Notes: generated by a model from the sequence alone, not told the origin. Numbered from the stretch's first letter, positions 26,400 through 34,489 are shown. The stretch: 64,000 nt of DNA from Pseudomonas sp. Leaf58 (GCF_003627215.1 NZ_CP032678.1:248001-312000), one strand, 5' to 3'. Numbers and translations are program-made.

Positions 26400-26421
26400 G
26401 ATTGTGCCCTGTGGTGGGTGG

Positions 26422-26450
26422 TTGACAGTAATGTATACCGGGTATATCTT
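26422..26450 (+). promoter_or_regulatory. Promoter with GTATACC dyad operator
   Basis: TTGACA (26422-26427) is followed by the dyad GTATACC-G-GGTATAT (26433-26447), which covers the spacer and the likely -10 region (TATCTT at 26445 or TATATC at 26443). The same arrangement, with the dyad starting 5 bp after the -35 box, occurs at 27730-27758. It probably controls the plus-strand gene at 26485 and perhaps the divergent zinc-ribbon gene. Confidence 0.6.
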
Positions 26451-26484
26451 GTGGTCAAGACAAACAGGACAAGGAATCACGACC

Positions 26485-26796
26485 ATGACCAGTCAGAATC
26501 TGTTCGCCATCACCTACAACTCGGACACCACCGAGGGCCGTGGCTACACCATTACTCTCGGCTATACGCACACCCGCGAACTGGCCGACGCCATCGTCAG
26601 CGATCCTCGATTCAGCAAGTACTGCTGCATGGGCTTTCACAATGCTGAAGAATGCAGGAAGTACAGCGTGCGACCAGCTGAACTGTTGATCTTCGAGTCA
26701 GTAGACGAGCTGTACGACCGCGAGCAGGAAGCCGAGCGTCAGAAAGCGTTGGCAAAACTCAATCCTCGTGAGCGCAAGATCCTTGGCCTGGAGTAG
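26485..26796 (+). CDS. Small hypothetical protein
   Basis: The product has 103 residues from ATG 26485, preceded by AAGGAATCACGACC. The N-terminal half is beta-rich (LFAITYNSDTTEGRGYTITLGYT); the C-terminal 35 residues are charged and helical (DREQEAERQKALAKLNPRERKILGLE). No family is recognised. It is controlled by the dyad promoter at 26422-26450. Downstream, 26830-26860 contains a GC-rich inverted repeat (CCCCCT...AGGGGG) without a T-run. Confidence 0.65.
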   Translation: MTSQNLFAITYNSDTTEGRGYTITLGYTHTRELADAIVSDPRFSKYCCMGFHNAEECRKYSVRPAELLIFESVDELYDREQEAERQKALAKLNPRERKILGLE

Positions 26797-26874
26797 GGCG
26801 GGCTGAATGCAGCAGGCTCTTCAGCCCCCTGCGAAGGGGGAGATTAGCCTCGCATCAGCCGCTCGCCCTTCTGT

Positions 26875-27492
26875 TTAGCGGAAAAACTGGAGCTGCACCC
26901 AAGCCCCAAGGCGCCTGAGCGCAGCAGCATAAAACTCGATGCGTTCAATTTGCTTGGCGTTCACACATACAGCCTTGCACCCAGCCTCATAGTCATCGAC
27001 TACCCGGTGGAACCTGTTTATGAAGGTGGCGCACGCCTCCTTGCTGTTGAGGATCCGGACGGCACAAGGGCCGCCAATAGCATGATTATCGCTGTAGACA
27101 GCCCCCTGATATACCTCATAGATAGCCTCTACCACCCCTGGCGACGTGTCGTAAAGCTCATCAAGCTTGGCAATTTCTCCCATTTTCTGGAAGGCGTCAT
27201 TAATCCGGCTTTCGGCCTGATGCTTGTTCTGCACATGGCTGTAATGATCAAGTTCGCTTGGTGCAGGGTGCCCTGCTTTGATGAACGCCTTGTAGGCGAC
27301 TTTTTCATTCCAGACGTACCTTGGGGTGCCGTCTGACAACGGCCTTAACACAGCATATTCAGGCTTTACCGGCTCACCTGTCGCCGACATGATCTTGCCG
27401 ACCTTCAAAGCCTTATTGGCCTGCATCATGGTGATGGCAAAGTCTCTGGACAGTTGTTTGATGCCGGAGAACTTGGTGTTTTGGTTGGACAT
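26875..27492 (-). CDS. Hypothetical protein
   Basis: The product has 205 residues from ATG 27492, with CAGGA 8 bp upstream. It begins with a region that may bind DNA or a partner (SGIKQLSRDFAITMMQANKALKVGKIM). Later segments are helical and charged. Two cysteines in GCKAVCV are not arranged as a zinc site. It is convergent with 26485-26796 and divergent from 27789-28553. The 5' region is AT-rich. No family is recognised. Confidence 0.65.
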   Translation of the reverse strand: MSNQNTKFSGIKQLSRDFAITMMQANKALKVGKIMSATGEPVKPEYAVLRPLSDGTPRYVWNEKVAYKAFIKAGHPAPSELDHYSHVQNKHQAESRINDAFQKMGEIAKLDELYDTSPGVVEAIYEVYQGAVYSDNHAIGGPCAVRILNSKEACATFINRFHRVVDDYEAGCKAVCVNAKQIERIEFYAAALRRLGAWVQLQFFR

Positions 27493-27729
27493 ATTTAAAT
27501 CCTGTTGTTATTGAAACTCCAGATGGAGTAATAACAGCATCAATATATTATAAAGCAGAATCAATAAGCAATAAAAAGCTGTAACTTCGTCACACCATTT
27601 TCATATAGTGCTCGTACATGCAAACAACAAGTCGTGATCATCGGTGAACATGCGAAGAAAGACAATGATGCGAATGGCGCGAAAAAATCACCTGATTCAA
27701 CCCTGTGAAGCCATGCGTCCATGAAAGGA

Positions 27730-27758
27730 TTGCGAATAGCGTATACCTGGTATACTCT
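27730..27758 (+). promoter_or_regulatory. Promoter with perfect GTATACC dyad operator
   Basis: TTGCGA (27730-27735) is followed 5 bp later by the perfect dyad GTATACC-T-GGTATAC (27741-27755), which includes a candidate -10 box TATACT (27751-27756). The geometry copies that of 26422-26450. The gene at 27789 follows 30 bp downstream. Confidence 0.6.
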
Positions 27759-27788
27759 ATGGGAGTCACCAATCGAAAGGAGAAGGGC

Positions 27789-28553
27789 ATGTCACTGGTA
27801 TTCATCGGCGAGCAGTTTCGCAACGAGGTCACCAGACCGTTCTCCCTGCGTCGGCTTGAGCGTGGCCGGCAACCAATCGATTTCGGTAAGGCCAGCCTGG
27901 CAGTTGAGCCAGGCGTCTCGACCAACAACCTGCTGATCAAGCTGCGCAATAGTAATGAGTTGAAGATTCCCGCCTTCCTTGGCGAACCAGTACGGGCCTT
28001 CATCGAAGCCTGCGTTGCCCACGCCAGGGCGGCTGATCTGCCGGTGCGCAACCGCTTCATCTACGTGACCCTCGATTCTCGCCCTTTTAAAAAGGGTGGC
28101 ACGCAGCGCACGCCAGGATGGCATGCGGAAGGCCTGCAGGGCGCCGAGGTTCCGGTCAAGCAGGGCGGCTGTTACCACTTTTTGTGGACAAACAAACTGC
28201 CGTTCAAAATCAGCACGCAGGGGTTCGATCTGTCTGGCATCAACCTTAGCCAACACCATGTGTTTGATTCGCTGGCGCGGCAGGTCTATGACGATATGGT
28301 GAAACCAACCCTGGCCGGGCACCTGTACCTGCTTAACTGCTACCAGATGTACACGGCGGTGCCAGCTGATCAGGACACGGATGATCGGTTGTTCGTGCGT
28401 GTTTCGTTCTCGGAGCTCGCCTACACCTCGACCCGCATGTCACTGAACCCTGATATCGATTATCCCTTCACGCCGCACACCACGACCGGTGCCGCACCCG
28501 CCCATCTGCAGGTCTGGGATGCTGGTGACGAGCAGGTCGGCAAGGCGTCTTGA
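27789..28553 (+). CDS. Hypothetical protein, faintly 2OG/Fe(II)-oxygenase-like
   Basis: The product has 254 residues from ATG 27789, with AAGGAG upstream. Conserved-looking elements are a QRTPGWHAEGLQG segment (W-H-x-E, like the H-x-[DE] of 2-oxoglutarate oxygenases) at about residue 115 and RLFVRVSFSE near residue 205, where an Arg-x-Ser pair would sit. The second metal-binding His expected between them is not evident, so activity is doubtful and the assignment is tentative. It lies 55 bp upstream of the HD hydrolase gene on the same strand and may be cotranscribed with it. Confidence 0.6.
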   Translation: MSLVFIGEQFRNEVTRPFSLRRLERGRQPIDFGKASLAVEPGVSTNNLLIKLRNSNELKIPAFLGEPVRAFIEACVAHARAADLPVRNRFIYVTLDSRPFKKGGTQRTPGWHAEGLQGAEVPVKQGGCYHFLWTNKLPFKISTQGFDLSGINLSQHHVFDSLARQVYDDMVKPTLAGHLYLLNCYQMYTAVPADQDTDDRLFVRVSFSELAYTSTRMSLNPDIDYPFTPHTTTGAAPAHLQVWDAGDEQVGKAS

Positions 28554-28608
28554 CCCCTGTGGGCGTGCCCCCTAGTGTAGGGTCACCTGGACGCTGGAAA
28601 ATGGCCTG

Positions 28609-29232
28609 ATGACGCAGACAATGCTTCAAACCCGATGGATTGACCTTTGCCAGCGGCTGGGCATCGACACGCCAGAGCACAAATGGGGGATCCTGGAGGC
28701 TCATTACCAGGCCGAAGGGCGCACTTACCATACCTTGCGCCATGTTGCTCAGTGCCTGGTGCTGTTTGATCAGTACCGCACCCTGGTGGCCGACCTGGAT
28801 CTTGTCGAGTATGCGTTCTGGATGCACGATGTCGTCTACGACCCCAAGCGTGCGGACAACGAAGCGTTGAGCGCTGAAATGGCCGGGGCATGGATGGCGC
28901 AGGACGTTCGCTCGGCCTCTATCGTGTCGGCACATATCCTGGCCACACAGCACCCCTCGGCGCCGATCGATCCGGATCAGCAATTCGTGGTGGACGTTGA
29001 CCTGGCGATCCTGGGGGCCCCACGCTCGGCCTATGCCGACTACTCTCAGGCCGTCAGGCGTGAGTATGCCTGGGTACCCGATCAGGCGTTTCAGGTGGGC
29101 CGGGGGAAGGTTTTGGCTGACTTCCTGGCCCGATCGCGTATCTACAGCCGTCCGGAGTTCGTTGACCTGTGGGAGCAACAGGCTAGGCTTAATATGCAGT
29201 GGGAGCTGAAGCTCATGAGAGAAGTCGACTAA
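28609..29232 (+). CDS. HD-domain metal-dependent phosphohydrolase
   Basis: The product has 207 residues. It shows the layout of the predicted HD-superfamily hydrolases of the COG4339 type: YHTLRHV at about residue 40, FWMHDVVYD with the His-Asp pair at about 70, and DVDLAILG with the following Asp at about 130, giving a full H...HD...D metal site. A N-E-x-x-S element (DNEALSAEMAG) lies between. Substrates of this subfamily are unknown; nucleotides are plausible. The gene follows the 27789 gene and precedes a small gene 29 bp downstream. Confidence 0.85.
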   Translation: MTQTMLQTRWIDLCQRLGIDTPEHKWGILEAHYQAEGRTYHTLRHVAQCLVLFDQYRTLVADLDLVEYAFWMHDVVYDPKRADNEALSAEMAGAWMAQDVRSASIVSAHILATQHPSAPIDPDQQFVVDVDLAILGAPRSAYADYSQAVRREYAWVPDQAFQVGRGKVLADFLARSRIYSRPEFVDLWEQQARLNMQWELKLMREVD

Positions 29233-29261
29233 TTCCACCGACCAGAGGGAGGCGGGCTGCC

Positions 29262-29519
29262 ATGAACAACGATCGTGATCAGGCACCGGCAGAGCAGGAC
29301 ATCCACCTGAGTCTGACTGCCAGCGAATACGCCGAACTTCTCAGCAAGATTGCCAAAGAATTGGAAATCTTCGGCGTGTCTGAGCTTGACGGGATGGCCA
29401 GCACCACGCTCAAGAGCGCATTCGTCAAGCTGGACATGGCGTGCCCCTTTGACCGACAAACACTGGGTGAGCTGCAGCCGGTTGAGAAAATCCGCCACCA
29501 ACTTGGCCATCTCTATTAG
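29262..29519 (+). CDS. Small hypothetical protein
   Basis: The product has 85 residues from ATG 29262, preceded by GAGGGAGG. It is mostly helical and acidic in the first half (SLTASEYAELLSKIAKELEIFG). The spacing (29 bp) suggests an operon with the HD hydrolase. No family is recognised. It is followed by about 820 bp without an intact gene. Confidence 0.6.
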   Translation: MNNDRDQAPAEQDIHLSLTASEYAELLSKIAKELEIFGVSELDGMASTTLKSAFVKLDMACPFDRQTLGELQPVEKIRHQLGHLY

Positions 29520-29833
29520 TAAAAGGTTGTCGGCTAATATTTTCTCAGCACATCCGCTACGTCATCTCCCACAGATAGGGTTTATGCCACCTTCTGGGCG
29601 GCTTGGACTCCCTCCTGGGAGAGCTTCAGAAAGAACCGCAAAAGCTAGACCAAACCTGCCTGGATCATCTGGCCTCGTCCGTCAAGATCACCACGCGGGG
29701 GCTGGTTGGCATTGCGCAAACGTGGTCAATATTCCCCAGCCTGCACGCCAGACCCCGCGAGCGTGACCACAGATGAGCGTACAAGCCCAGGCGGGAGAGT
29801 CTCGGGTGACAGAGGAGTCTGGCCAGCCTGCTA

Positions 29834-30187
29834 TTGTCGCGCTCAAATGCATGCCCGAACTTCAAGCGGTGGCGATACAGGGGCCTTCGCCCTGATTCAA
29901 GGATGGTCACCACCCACAAAGGGCAAGCCTTTGAACCGGCGCTCAAGTATCGAGATCTGCACGCTGGGCCAGAGGTGTACAGCGCCTGTGGCAGGTTGGA
30001 AGAGACAATCACCAGGCTCTACCGGCAGGCCGGAATCAAGCAGAGCTCATCGCACAGTGGTGGCCGGACATTGGCAGTGAAGGTGCTTGCCGCGACCGTC
30101 GACGTGGATACAGTGCAAACCATCCTGGGCCGCCAATCTCTAGACCACAGCAAGCCATATCTGACCGTCGATCAGGAAACCATATGA
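29834..30187 (+). pseudogene. C-terminal remnant of a tyrosine recombinase
   Basis: The last about 65 codons (RLEETITRLYRQAGIKQ, then SSHSGGRTLAVKVLA, TVQTILGRQS and SKPYLTV) match the C-terminal catalytic region of phage-type integrases, where H-S-G-R-R, [IL]-L-G-H and the Tyr nucleophile are expected. Here the box II Arg is Gly (HSGGR), the second His is Arg (ILGRQS), and the N-terminal and first catalytic Arg regions are missing. The upstream 300 bp (29520-29833) contain broken frames only. It is a decayed integrase and a likely scar of a former insertion next to vapBC. Confidence 0.65.
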
Positions 30188-30267
30188 CGAGAATTTCTAC
30201 ATGGCCATTTGACGTCCTCACCTACCTGAAGGAAGGCGGCTCCAAGGCTACGATTGTATGAATTTAT

Positions 30268-30330
30268 GTGTATATCCCATTGACATATACACATGCTTCA
30301 TTATCATGGGATATACATTTGATATATCCC
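30268..30330 (+). promoter_or_regulatory. vapBC promoter with two dyad operators
   Basis: TTGACA (30280-30285) and TATCAT (30302-30307) are 16 bp apart. Two inverted repeats flank them: GTGTATAT...ATATACAC (30268-30292, 9-bp spacer) covers the -35 box, and GGGATATA...TATATCCC (30308-30330, 7-bp spacer) covers the transcription start. Binding of the VapBC complex at such sites is the usual autoregulation of these loci. Confidence 0.7.
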
Positions 30331-30342
30331 GCGAGGTGTGCC

Positions 30343-30573
30343 GTGGAACAAGGCGCCGTTTTTCAGAGCAATCGCAGCCAGGCGGTGAGGCTACCCAAGG
30401 CTGTTGCCCTTCCTGATGACGTGAAGCGTGTCGATGTGGTGGCTCTTGGTCGAGCCCGGATCATTACCCCTGCTGGCGAGTCTTGGGATAGCTGGTTCGA
30501 CAGCGAAGGCGTAACTGTTGACTTCATGGCGGAGCGCGAACAGCCTGCCGATCAGGAGCGCGAGACTTTCTGA
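30343..30573 (+). CDS. vapB: VapB-type antitoxin
   Basis: The product has 76 residues from GTG 30343, with GAGGTG 7 bp upstream; the open frame further upstream runs over the promoter. The sequence has the swapped-hairpin AbrB/MazE-like pattern of VapB/VagC antitoxins: VFQSNRSQAVRLPK, then an L-P-x-x-V segment, RARIITPAG and WDSWFD. The C-terminal acidic tail (VDFMAEREQPADQE) would block the toxin's active site. The stop overlaps the toxin start by one base (TGATG), so both are made from one transcript. Confidence 0.9.
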   Translation: MEQGAVFQSNRSQAVRLPKAVALPDDVKRVDVVALGRARIITPAGESWDSWFDSEGVTVDFMAEREQPADQERETF

Positions 30574-30983
30574 TGCTCAAATTCATGCTCGACACCAACA
30601 TTTGCATCTTCACCATCAAGAACCGTCCCCAAGAGGTGCGTGAGGTTTTCAAGCGGCATCACGGCCAGATGTGCATCAGCACCGTGACGCTAATGGAGCT
30701 TATCTACGGTGCGGAGAAGTCCTCGAACCCCGAGCGCAATCTTGCGGACGTAGAAGGCTTTGCGGCTCGACTGGAGGTGCTCAAGTATGATCAAGAAGCT
30801 GCCGCCCACACTGGTCAGCTTCGTGCTGAACTGGCCCGTCTTGGTAAACAAATTGGCCCCTATGACCAGATGATCGCTGGGCATGCCCGTTCTCAGGGGC
30901 TGATTGTTGTCACTAACAACCGCTGCGAGTTCGACCGCGTGCCCGGTTTAAGAATTGAGGATTGGGTCGCCCCGATCGCGTAA
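30573..30983 (+). CDS. vapC: VapC-type PIN-domain ribonuclease toxin
   Basis: The product has 136 residues, the usual size. The PIN-domain acidic residues are all visible: Asp in FMLDTNICI (residue 7), Glu in TLMELIYG (about 42), Asp in PYDQMIAGHA (about 99) and the Asn/Asp pair in VTNNRCEFDRV (about 117). Such toxins cleave initiator tRNA or other RNAs and are neutralised by the cognate VapB. The locus probably stabilises the element that carries it. It appears intact. Confidence 0.92.
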   Translation: MLKFMLDTNICIFTIKNRPQEVREVFKRHHGQMCISTVTLMELIYGAEKSSNPERNLADVEGFAARLEVLKYDQEAAAHTGQLRAELARLGKQIGPYDQMIAGHARSQGLIVVTNNRCEFDRVPGLRIEDWVAPIA

Positions 30984-31000
30984 CTGAGGAAAACTCGGCC

Positions 31001-31252
31001 ATGGCACAACTGATCGAGGCGCTACGCTTGACTGCCGCGAAATGGCGAAAAGACAACCAGGAACATCGTGAGGGCGTTGTTCTGGTGTGGAAAGGCAAGG
31101 TATACGGCTGGAAGAATGAGCTGCGTGATCCGGCCAGCGAACGCCCAGGCGCCTATGCCGTGGACAAGGCCGGGCAGGTCTTCAAGGCCGAAGGCGGCGA
31201 CGACTACAACGGTGCAATTGAATGGGTCGCGGTTGTCCCTGACGCGCCATAG
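31001..31252 (+). CDS. Small protein resembling ArdR-type antirestriction proteins
   Basis: The product has 83 residues from ATG 31001, preceded by GAGGAAAA. It contains HREGVVLVWKGKVYGWKN, RDPASERPGAYAVD and FKAEGGDDYNGAIEWVAV. I recall this pattern from short Pseudomonas plasmid proteins annotated ArdR; I cannot verify it here. The annotation of that group as antirestriction or regulatory is itself tentative. The gene follows vapC by 17 bp and starts a run of five small plus-strand genes. Confidence 0.65.
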   Translation: MAQLIEALRLTAAKWRKDNQEHREGVVLVWKGKVYGWKNELRDPASERPGAYAVDKAGQVFKAEGGDDYNGAIEWVAVVPDAP

Positions 31253-31340
31253 GATAACACCATATGGACGCAAGACTTTGGACTGTTGCTCGATCTGCCA
31301 ACCCAGGCTTCGCCTTACAAAGCTAACTAGAGGAAAATTC

Positions 31341-31580
31341 ATGGAACTCCCGATTTCTCTCCCTGAAGGATGGTCTGCTGAAGCGGATGAAATGCTCGGC
31401 GTAGTCATCACCGCCGTGTCCTCGGAAGGGCATAAAGGATTTGTCACCGTCAGCGAGGCGAAGCGCTCGTTCGAGCTGGGCATGAGCGTGGTCAGGCAGC
31501 GCAAGCACTACGCTGGTCGATACTGGAGAAAGGAGTTGTACGAGGAAGCAGTTGCCACTCTTCGGGCAGCAATGAGTTAG
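31341..31580 (+). CDS. Small hypothetical protein
   Basis: The product has 79 residues from ATG 31341, preceded by AGAGGAAAA. A putative helix-turn-helix-like stretch (VTVSEAKRSFELGMSVVRQRKHY) is present but not typical. The C-terminus is helical. It lies between the ArdR-like gene and the zinc-finger gene, 11 bp before the latter. No family is recognised. Confidence 0.55.
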   Translation: MELPISLPEGWSAEADEMLGVVITAVSSEGHKGFVTVSEAKRSFELGMSVVRQRKHYAGRYWRKELYEEAVATLRAAMS

Positions 31581-31591
31581 GGGAAACTACG

Positions 31592-31888
31592 ATGAGTAAA
31601 GCGAAAGCATGCAACCATCAAAACCAACACACAGAGGGAGCGGGGGTTCGCTGGTGCTCTGATTGCGGCAAGAAGGAGCCAGCACCTTTGAGCTTGGATC
31701 AAGCGACTTCCGCAGAGCGGCAAAGGCAAGCCAACCGGATTGAGGGACAGTTTGACACTCTACAAGATCGGGTAGCTGCTGTTGGACACGGCAAAAAGTA
31801 CAGCGACGAAGAAGTGGCGGCAATGCGGGCAGAGATGGCGGTGCTTTCGAACCAGTATTTCGACCTGACCGGCCTCACCTTGGAATAG
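31592..31888 (+). CDS. Small protein with a putative zinc-binding N-terminus
   Basis: The product has 98 residues from ATG 31592, preceded by AGGGGAAA. The first 30 residues hold C-N-H-x4-H and W-C-S-D-C-G, a plausible zinc site. The remainder is a charged helical region (RQRQANRIEGQFDTLQDRV, then DEEVAAMRAEMAVLSNQYF). The gene belongs to the small-gene run after vapBC. Function is unknown. Confidence 0.6.
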   Translation: MSKAKACNHQNQHTEGAGVRWCSDCGKKEPAPLSLDQATSAERQRQANRIEGQFDTLQDRVAAVGHGKKYSDEEVAAMRAEMAVLSNQYFDLTGLTLE

Positions 31889-31901
31889 CAGGGTAACATA
31901 C

Positions 31902-32155
31902 GTGAAGATCAAACCGACCCGCGAGCGGATTAATGATGCACTGGCTGGTGGAGCGCTCAGTTTTCACGAGTTGCCATGCGGGTTTATCCGCCTGAAAGCC
32001 ACCCAAGGTCTTGGCGCTATAGCGCGAACGGAGGCCCACCAGGTTGCTTCATCGCTTTGAGCCGAATGGTGCGTGAAATGGGCCTGATTCAATGGGAAAC
32101 GGGGGTAGGCGCTGGTCAGCGGTTTGTTCAACTGCCCGAAAACTCCAAGACATAG
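31902..32155 (+). pseudogene. Small gene broken by a frameshift
   Basis: From GTG 31902 the frame reads KIKPTRERINDALAGGALSFHEL and then degrades before stopping at 32058-32060. Another frame takes over at about 31976 (MRVYPPESHPRSWRYSANGG, then PPGCFIALSRMVREMGLIQW) and stops at 32155. Joined, they give an 84-residue protein with a convincing conserved W-R-Y-S-x-N-G-G-P-P-G-C core. The shift is one base at about 31970-31985. The second part might still be translated from ATG 31976 as 59 residues. The original family is not recognised. Confidence 0.6.
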
Positions 32156-32166
32156 GAATTCGACTC

Positions 32167-32430
32167 GTGATCCTTCGATGGCTTCGCCGCATGATTGGCA
32201 AAAAGGCCCAAGCCCCAACGCTGTTCCTTGGGTCTACGACCTCCGGCTCAATGACCGATGCCCAGTTGAGGGAATGGGCTTGGTGGTTGCATGCCACCTC
32301 GATAGCCCCGGCAAAACTATCAGGGTTCGGAATCGACCCTGCGTTGTTGCTTAAGGCACAACTGGACGATCAGGCGTTGATGGATGTTCGTCGCTGGTCA
32401 GGCGTTGCGCACCCAGACCAGAACATATAG
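32167..32430 (+). CDS. Small hypothetical protein
   Basis: The product has 87 residues from GTG 32167 (an AGGA lies 12 bp upstream); an ATG at 32191 is the alternative. The sequence includes DAQLREWAWWLHATSIAPAKL and a C-terminal ALMDVRRWSGVAHPDQN. It follows the frameshifted gene by 11 bp. No family is recognised. Confidence 0.5.
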   Translation: MILRWLRRMIGKKAQAPTLFLGSTTSGSMTDAQLREWAWWLHATSIAPAKLSGFGIDPALLLKAQLDDQALMDVRRWSGVAHPDQNI

Positions 32431-32462
32431 AAAACCGACATCATTCTGCCTGGAGTCCCCCA

Positions 32463-33128
32463 ATGACCTTAATGAAAATCGTGTTTACAGAAGAAGACAA
32501 AGGCTTTGGTCAGGTGGGTGGCAGTGTTCGTATGGACGACCCAGGATTGTGGCCTCTGTCACCTGACACCCAGGAGCCGATGACACCTCTTTGCACGGTC
32601 ATGGAAAGCTTCCTCCCAGCTAAAATCTTTCCGCCCGACATGGCTGCCACGGTATTCATAACCGCTAGAAAACAGCGCGACGGGGGCTTCAAGGCATCTG
32701 TCGTCAGCCGCTACTCACTTCATGAGCAAGCGGAGCTGCCTGGCATCCACAATGGTTACGCACGGTTCATTCTCCATCGGTTGTGTGAGGAAGAGTTAAC
32801 AGCCCCACCTGGAACGCTCTTGCTGGAGCGCCGTTTTATCGACTTCGAGCCGATGACCGAAGATGAATTTGCCGAAGAGCACGCGGACGAGGACTCCGGT
32901 CTGGGAATCAGCAAGCAACTCGGTCGAGCAGCCTGGATGCAAGATCCAATTTATGTTCCAGACCGGTACTTGCTCCTTTTGCAACTGACTGACTATGAAG
33001 TTAGCCGCTGGGCCCCCGAGCAGGAAGGGATCTTCCTGGATGGCATAGGTTACATCTATCTGGACAAGCGAGCGCGGCGAAAAAACCAAGGTGACGAAGC
33101 AGGGTTCTTTTTTGTTCAATACACCTGA
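32463..33128 (+). CDS. DUF1963/YwqG-like protein
   Basis: The product has 221 residues. The layout (N-terminal EDKGFGQVGGS, central RAAWMQDPIYVPDRYLLLLQL, then IFLDGIGYIYLDKRAR and a final AGFFFVQYT) resembles the DUF1963/YwqG family, in which a G-G-x...Q-x-D-P...L-L-Q-x-D...G-x-x-x-x-F-[IV] pattern is typical. Function in that family is unknown. A 224-bp gap (33129-33352) without a gene follows. Confidence 0.6.
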   Translation: MTLMKIVFTEEDKGFGQVGGSVRMDDPGLWPLSPDTQEPMTPLCTVMESFLPAKIFPPDMAATVFITARKQRDGGFKASVVSRYSLHEQAELPGIHNGYARFILHRLCEEELTAPPGTLLLERRFIDFEPMTEDEFAEEHADEDSGLGISKQLGRAAWMQDPIYVPDRYLLLLQLTDYEVSRWAPEQEGIFLDGIGYIYLDKRARRKNQGDEAGFFFVQYT

Positions 33129-33352
33129 TCAAAACAAGGATCAGCGTGTTACCATTCACGGTGCTGGTTTACACCAAAGTCCGGGCGCTAGCCCACTTGA
33201 ATGCAGGAAAACCGGCCATGACTATAAACTAGCTTATTTGTTGAACGGGACAGTGACACCCGTAAGACTGAGGAGCTGTAGAATTCTTCGATTGCATTGT
33301 TGATCAGGTGAGCACATCCTCACTGGACTGCCAAATTGAGTGAAAACGCCCG

Positions 33353-33637
33353 ATGACTACTGATTACACCCCGCTTTGCTACAAAGACCTAGCCACACTC
33401 CCTGGCGTAAAGGCCGTGGATGTTGTGGGAGGTATCTTGGTGGTGCTCCTCAATAACGATTCATCGATCGCTGTCACCAGAGCGGCCTTGGCAGAAGAGC
33501 TTGGGCTTGAGAAATGGAGTGCCCTTGTCGGCGAGGAACAGGCTCTTTCTCTAACCTCTGCTGAGATGCTTGATCTCATCAAGCGGACTGCATCAGCAGC
33601 CTCCTCAAACTTATCAAGAAAGCCAGCGGAATCATGA
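33353..33637 (+). CDS. Small hypothetical protein
   Basis: The product has 94 residues from ATG 33353. It has a beta-rich first half (VKAVDVVGGILVVLLNNDSSIAV) and a helical second half (TSAEMLDLIKRTASAASS). It overlaps the next gene by 4 bp (ATGA), so the pair is translationally coupled. No family is recognised. Confidence 0.55.
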   Translation: MTTDYTPLCYKDLATLPGVKAVDVVGGILVVLLNNDSSIAVTRAALAEELGLEKWSALVGEEQALSLTSAEMLDLIKRTASAASSNLSRKPAES

Positions 33638-33870
33638 AGCCCATGAAACATCGTTATGACGTTGAACCAACGGTAGAAGCCATTCGCAGCATGGCCGAGC
33701 AGTTGCGCAAAAAAGCTGCAAAGCTTGACGATCTGGCTAGCGAGATGGTTGCAACAGGGAATCTTTCGTTAGCCGGACATGCTGCAAACGTAGTCAATAA
33801 CCCTGTAGCCCATATGGACTATCTGGTGGATCGGCCTTTGGCTGCGATGGCCAATCCGTCAGATTGTTAA
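33634..33870 (+). CDS. Small hypothetical protein
   Basis: The product has 78 residues and starts within the end of 33353-33637. An amphipathic helix (VEAIRSMAEQLRKKAAKLDDLASEMV) makes up the first half, suggesting a coiled coil or partner binding. No family is recognised. The gene ends 36 bp before the TnpB remnant on the other strand. Confidence 0.5.
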   Translation: MKPMKHRYDVEPTVEAIRSMAEQLRKKAAKLDDLASEMVATGNLSLAGHAANVVNNPVAHMDYLVDRPLAAMANPSDC

Positions 33871-33906
33871 GGGAAAACGTCCACGTAAAACAATAACATC
33901 ACTGAT

Positions 33907-34365
33907 TCAATTGCGTCTGTGATGCATGCGGCCTATGCCCATGTTGAAACAGTAGTTGTCCAAGCTAATGGCAAATGGGGGCTTGGCATTCCCCCCCACC
34001 GAATCCTTACTTTGGAAGGGGATTCTCACAGTTGGACGCTCATGCCCGAGCGCAGGAATTTTTTTGGCGCCGTTGGCGTCGCGATCGTGGGTGACACCGC
34101 ACCCATTGCAAATCCATTCTCTTATTCCAAGCCCAGCGATACCTATTGTCCTTGAATCTGGCAATTGCTGGTAGTTCGAGCAGGATTGAGCGGTGTTTCT
34201 TTCGCTTAAAATCTTGAAGACGATGCGTGAATCCTTGTTGAATAGGGGGCTAGGCCATAAGCTGCGGACGCAGCTGATGACTGCGATCGTGGAATGGTTG
34301 AGGGCAGGACGGGTTCCATCCAATGATTTTGAACCATCCGCGACGTTTTTTTGCGAACCCTCCAA
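33907..34365 (-). pseudogene. 3' remnant of a TnpB (IS200/IS605-type OrfB) gene
   Basis: Within a 152-residue minus-strand frame, residues about 60-115 match the C-terminal zinc ribbon and last RuvC element of TnpB: SCSNY for the first C-x-x-C, then GLGIREWICNGCGVTHDRDANGAKKI and ALGHERPTV. The second Cys of the first pair is Tyr, and the Asp of HDRDANGA is retained. The RuvC core and HTH upstream are missing. Flanking residues look out of frame. It is a decayed transposon-associated gene with no partner tnpA in view and no visible element ends. Confidence 0.65.
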
Positions 34366-34460
34366 GGTTTGAGGCTGATCTTTAGAGCATGTCCAGATGG
34401 GGGCTGGAGCGGTTTTCGCGTTGGCTGTAAATTGATTTAGCGATTCGAGTATTCAGCTAA

Positions 34461-34489
34461 TTGACATCATCCTTGTATTGTCGTTAATT
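34461..34489 (+). promoter_or_regulatory. Promoter of the OmpA-like lipoprotein gene
   Basis: TTGACA (34461-34466) and TTAATT (34484-34489) are separated by 17 bp in an AT-rich stretch about 70 bp before the start codon at 34558. Confidence 0.5.

Noticed and set aside
26826-26862. GC-rich inverted repeat (CCCCCT...AGGGGG) as a terminator after 26796.
   Set aside because: No T-run follows on either strand, so a rho-independent terminator cannot be claimed.
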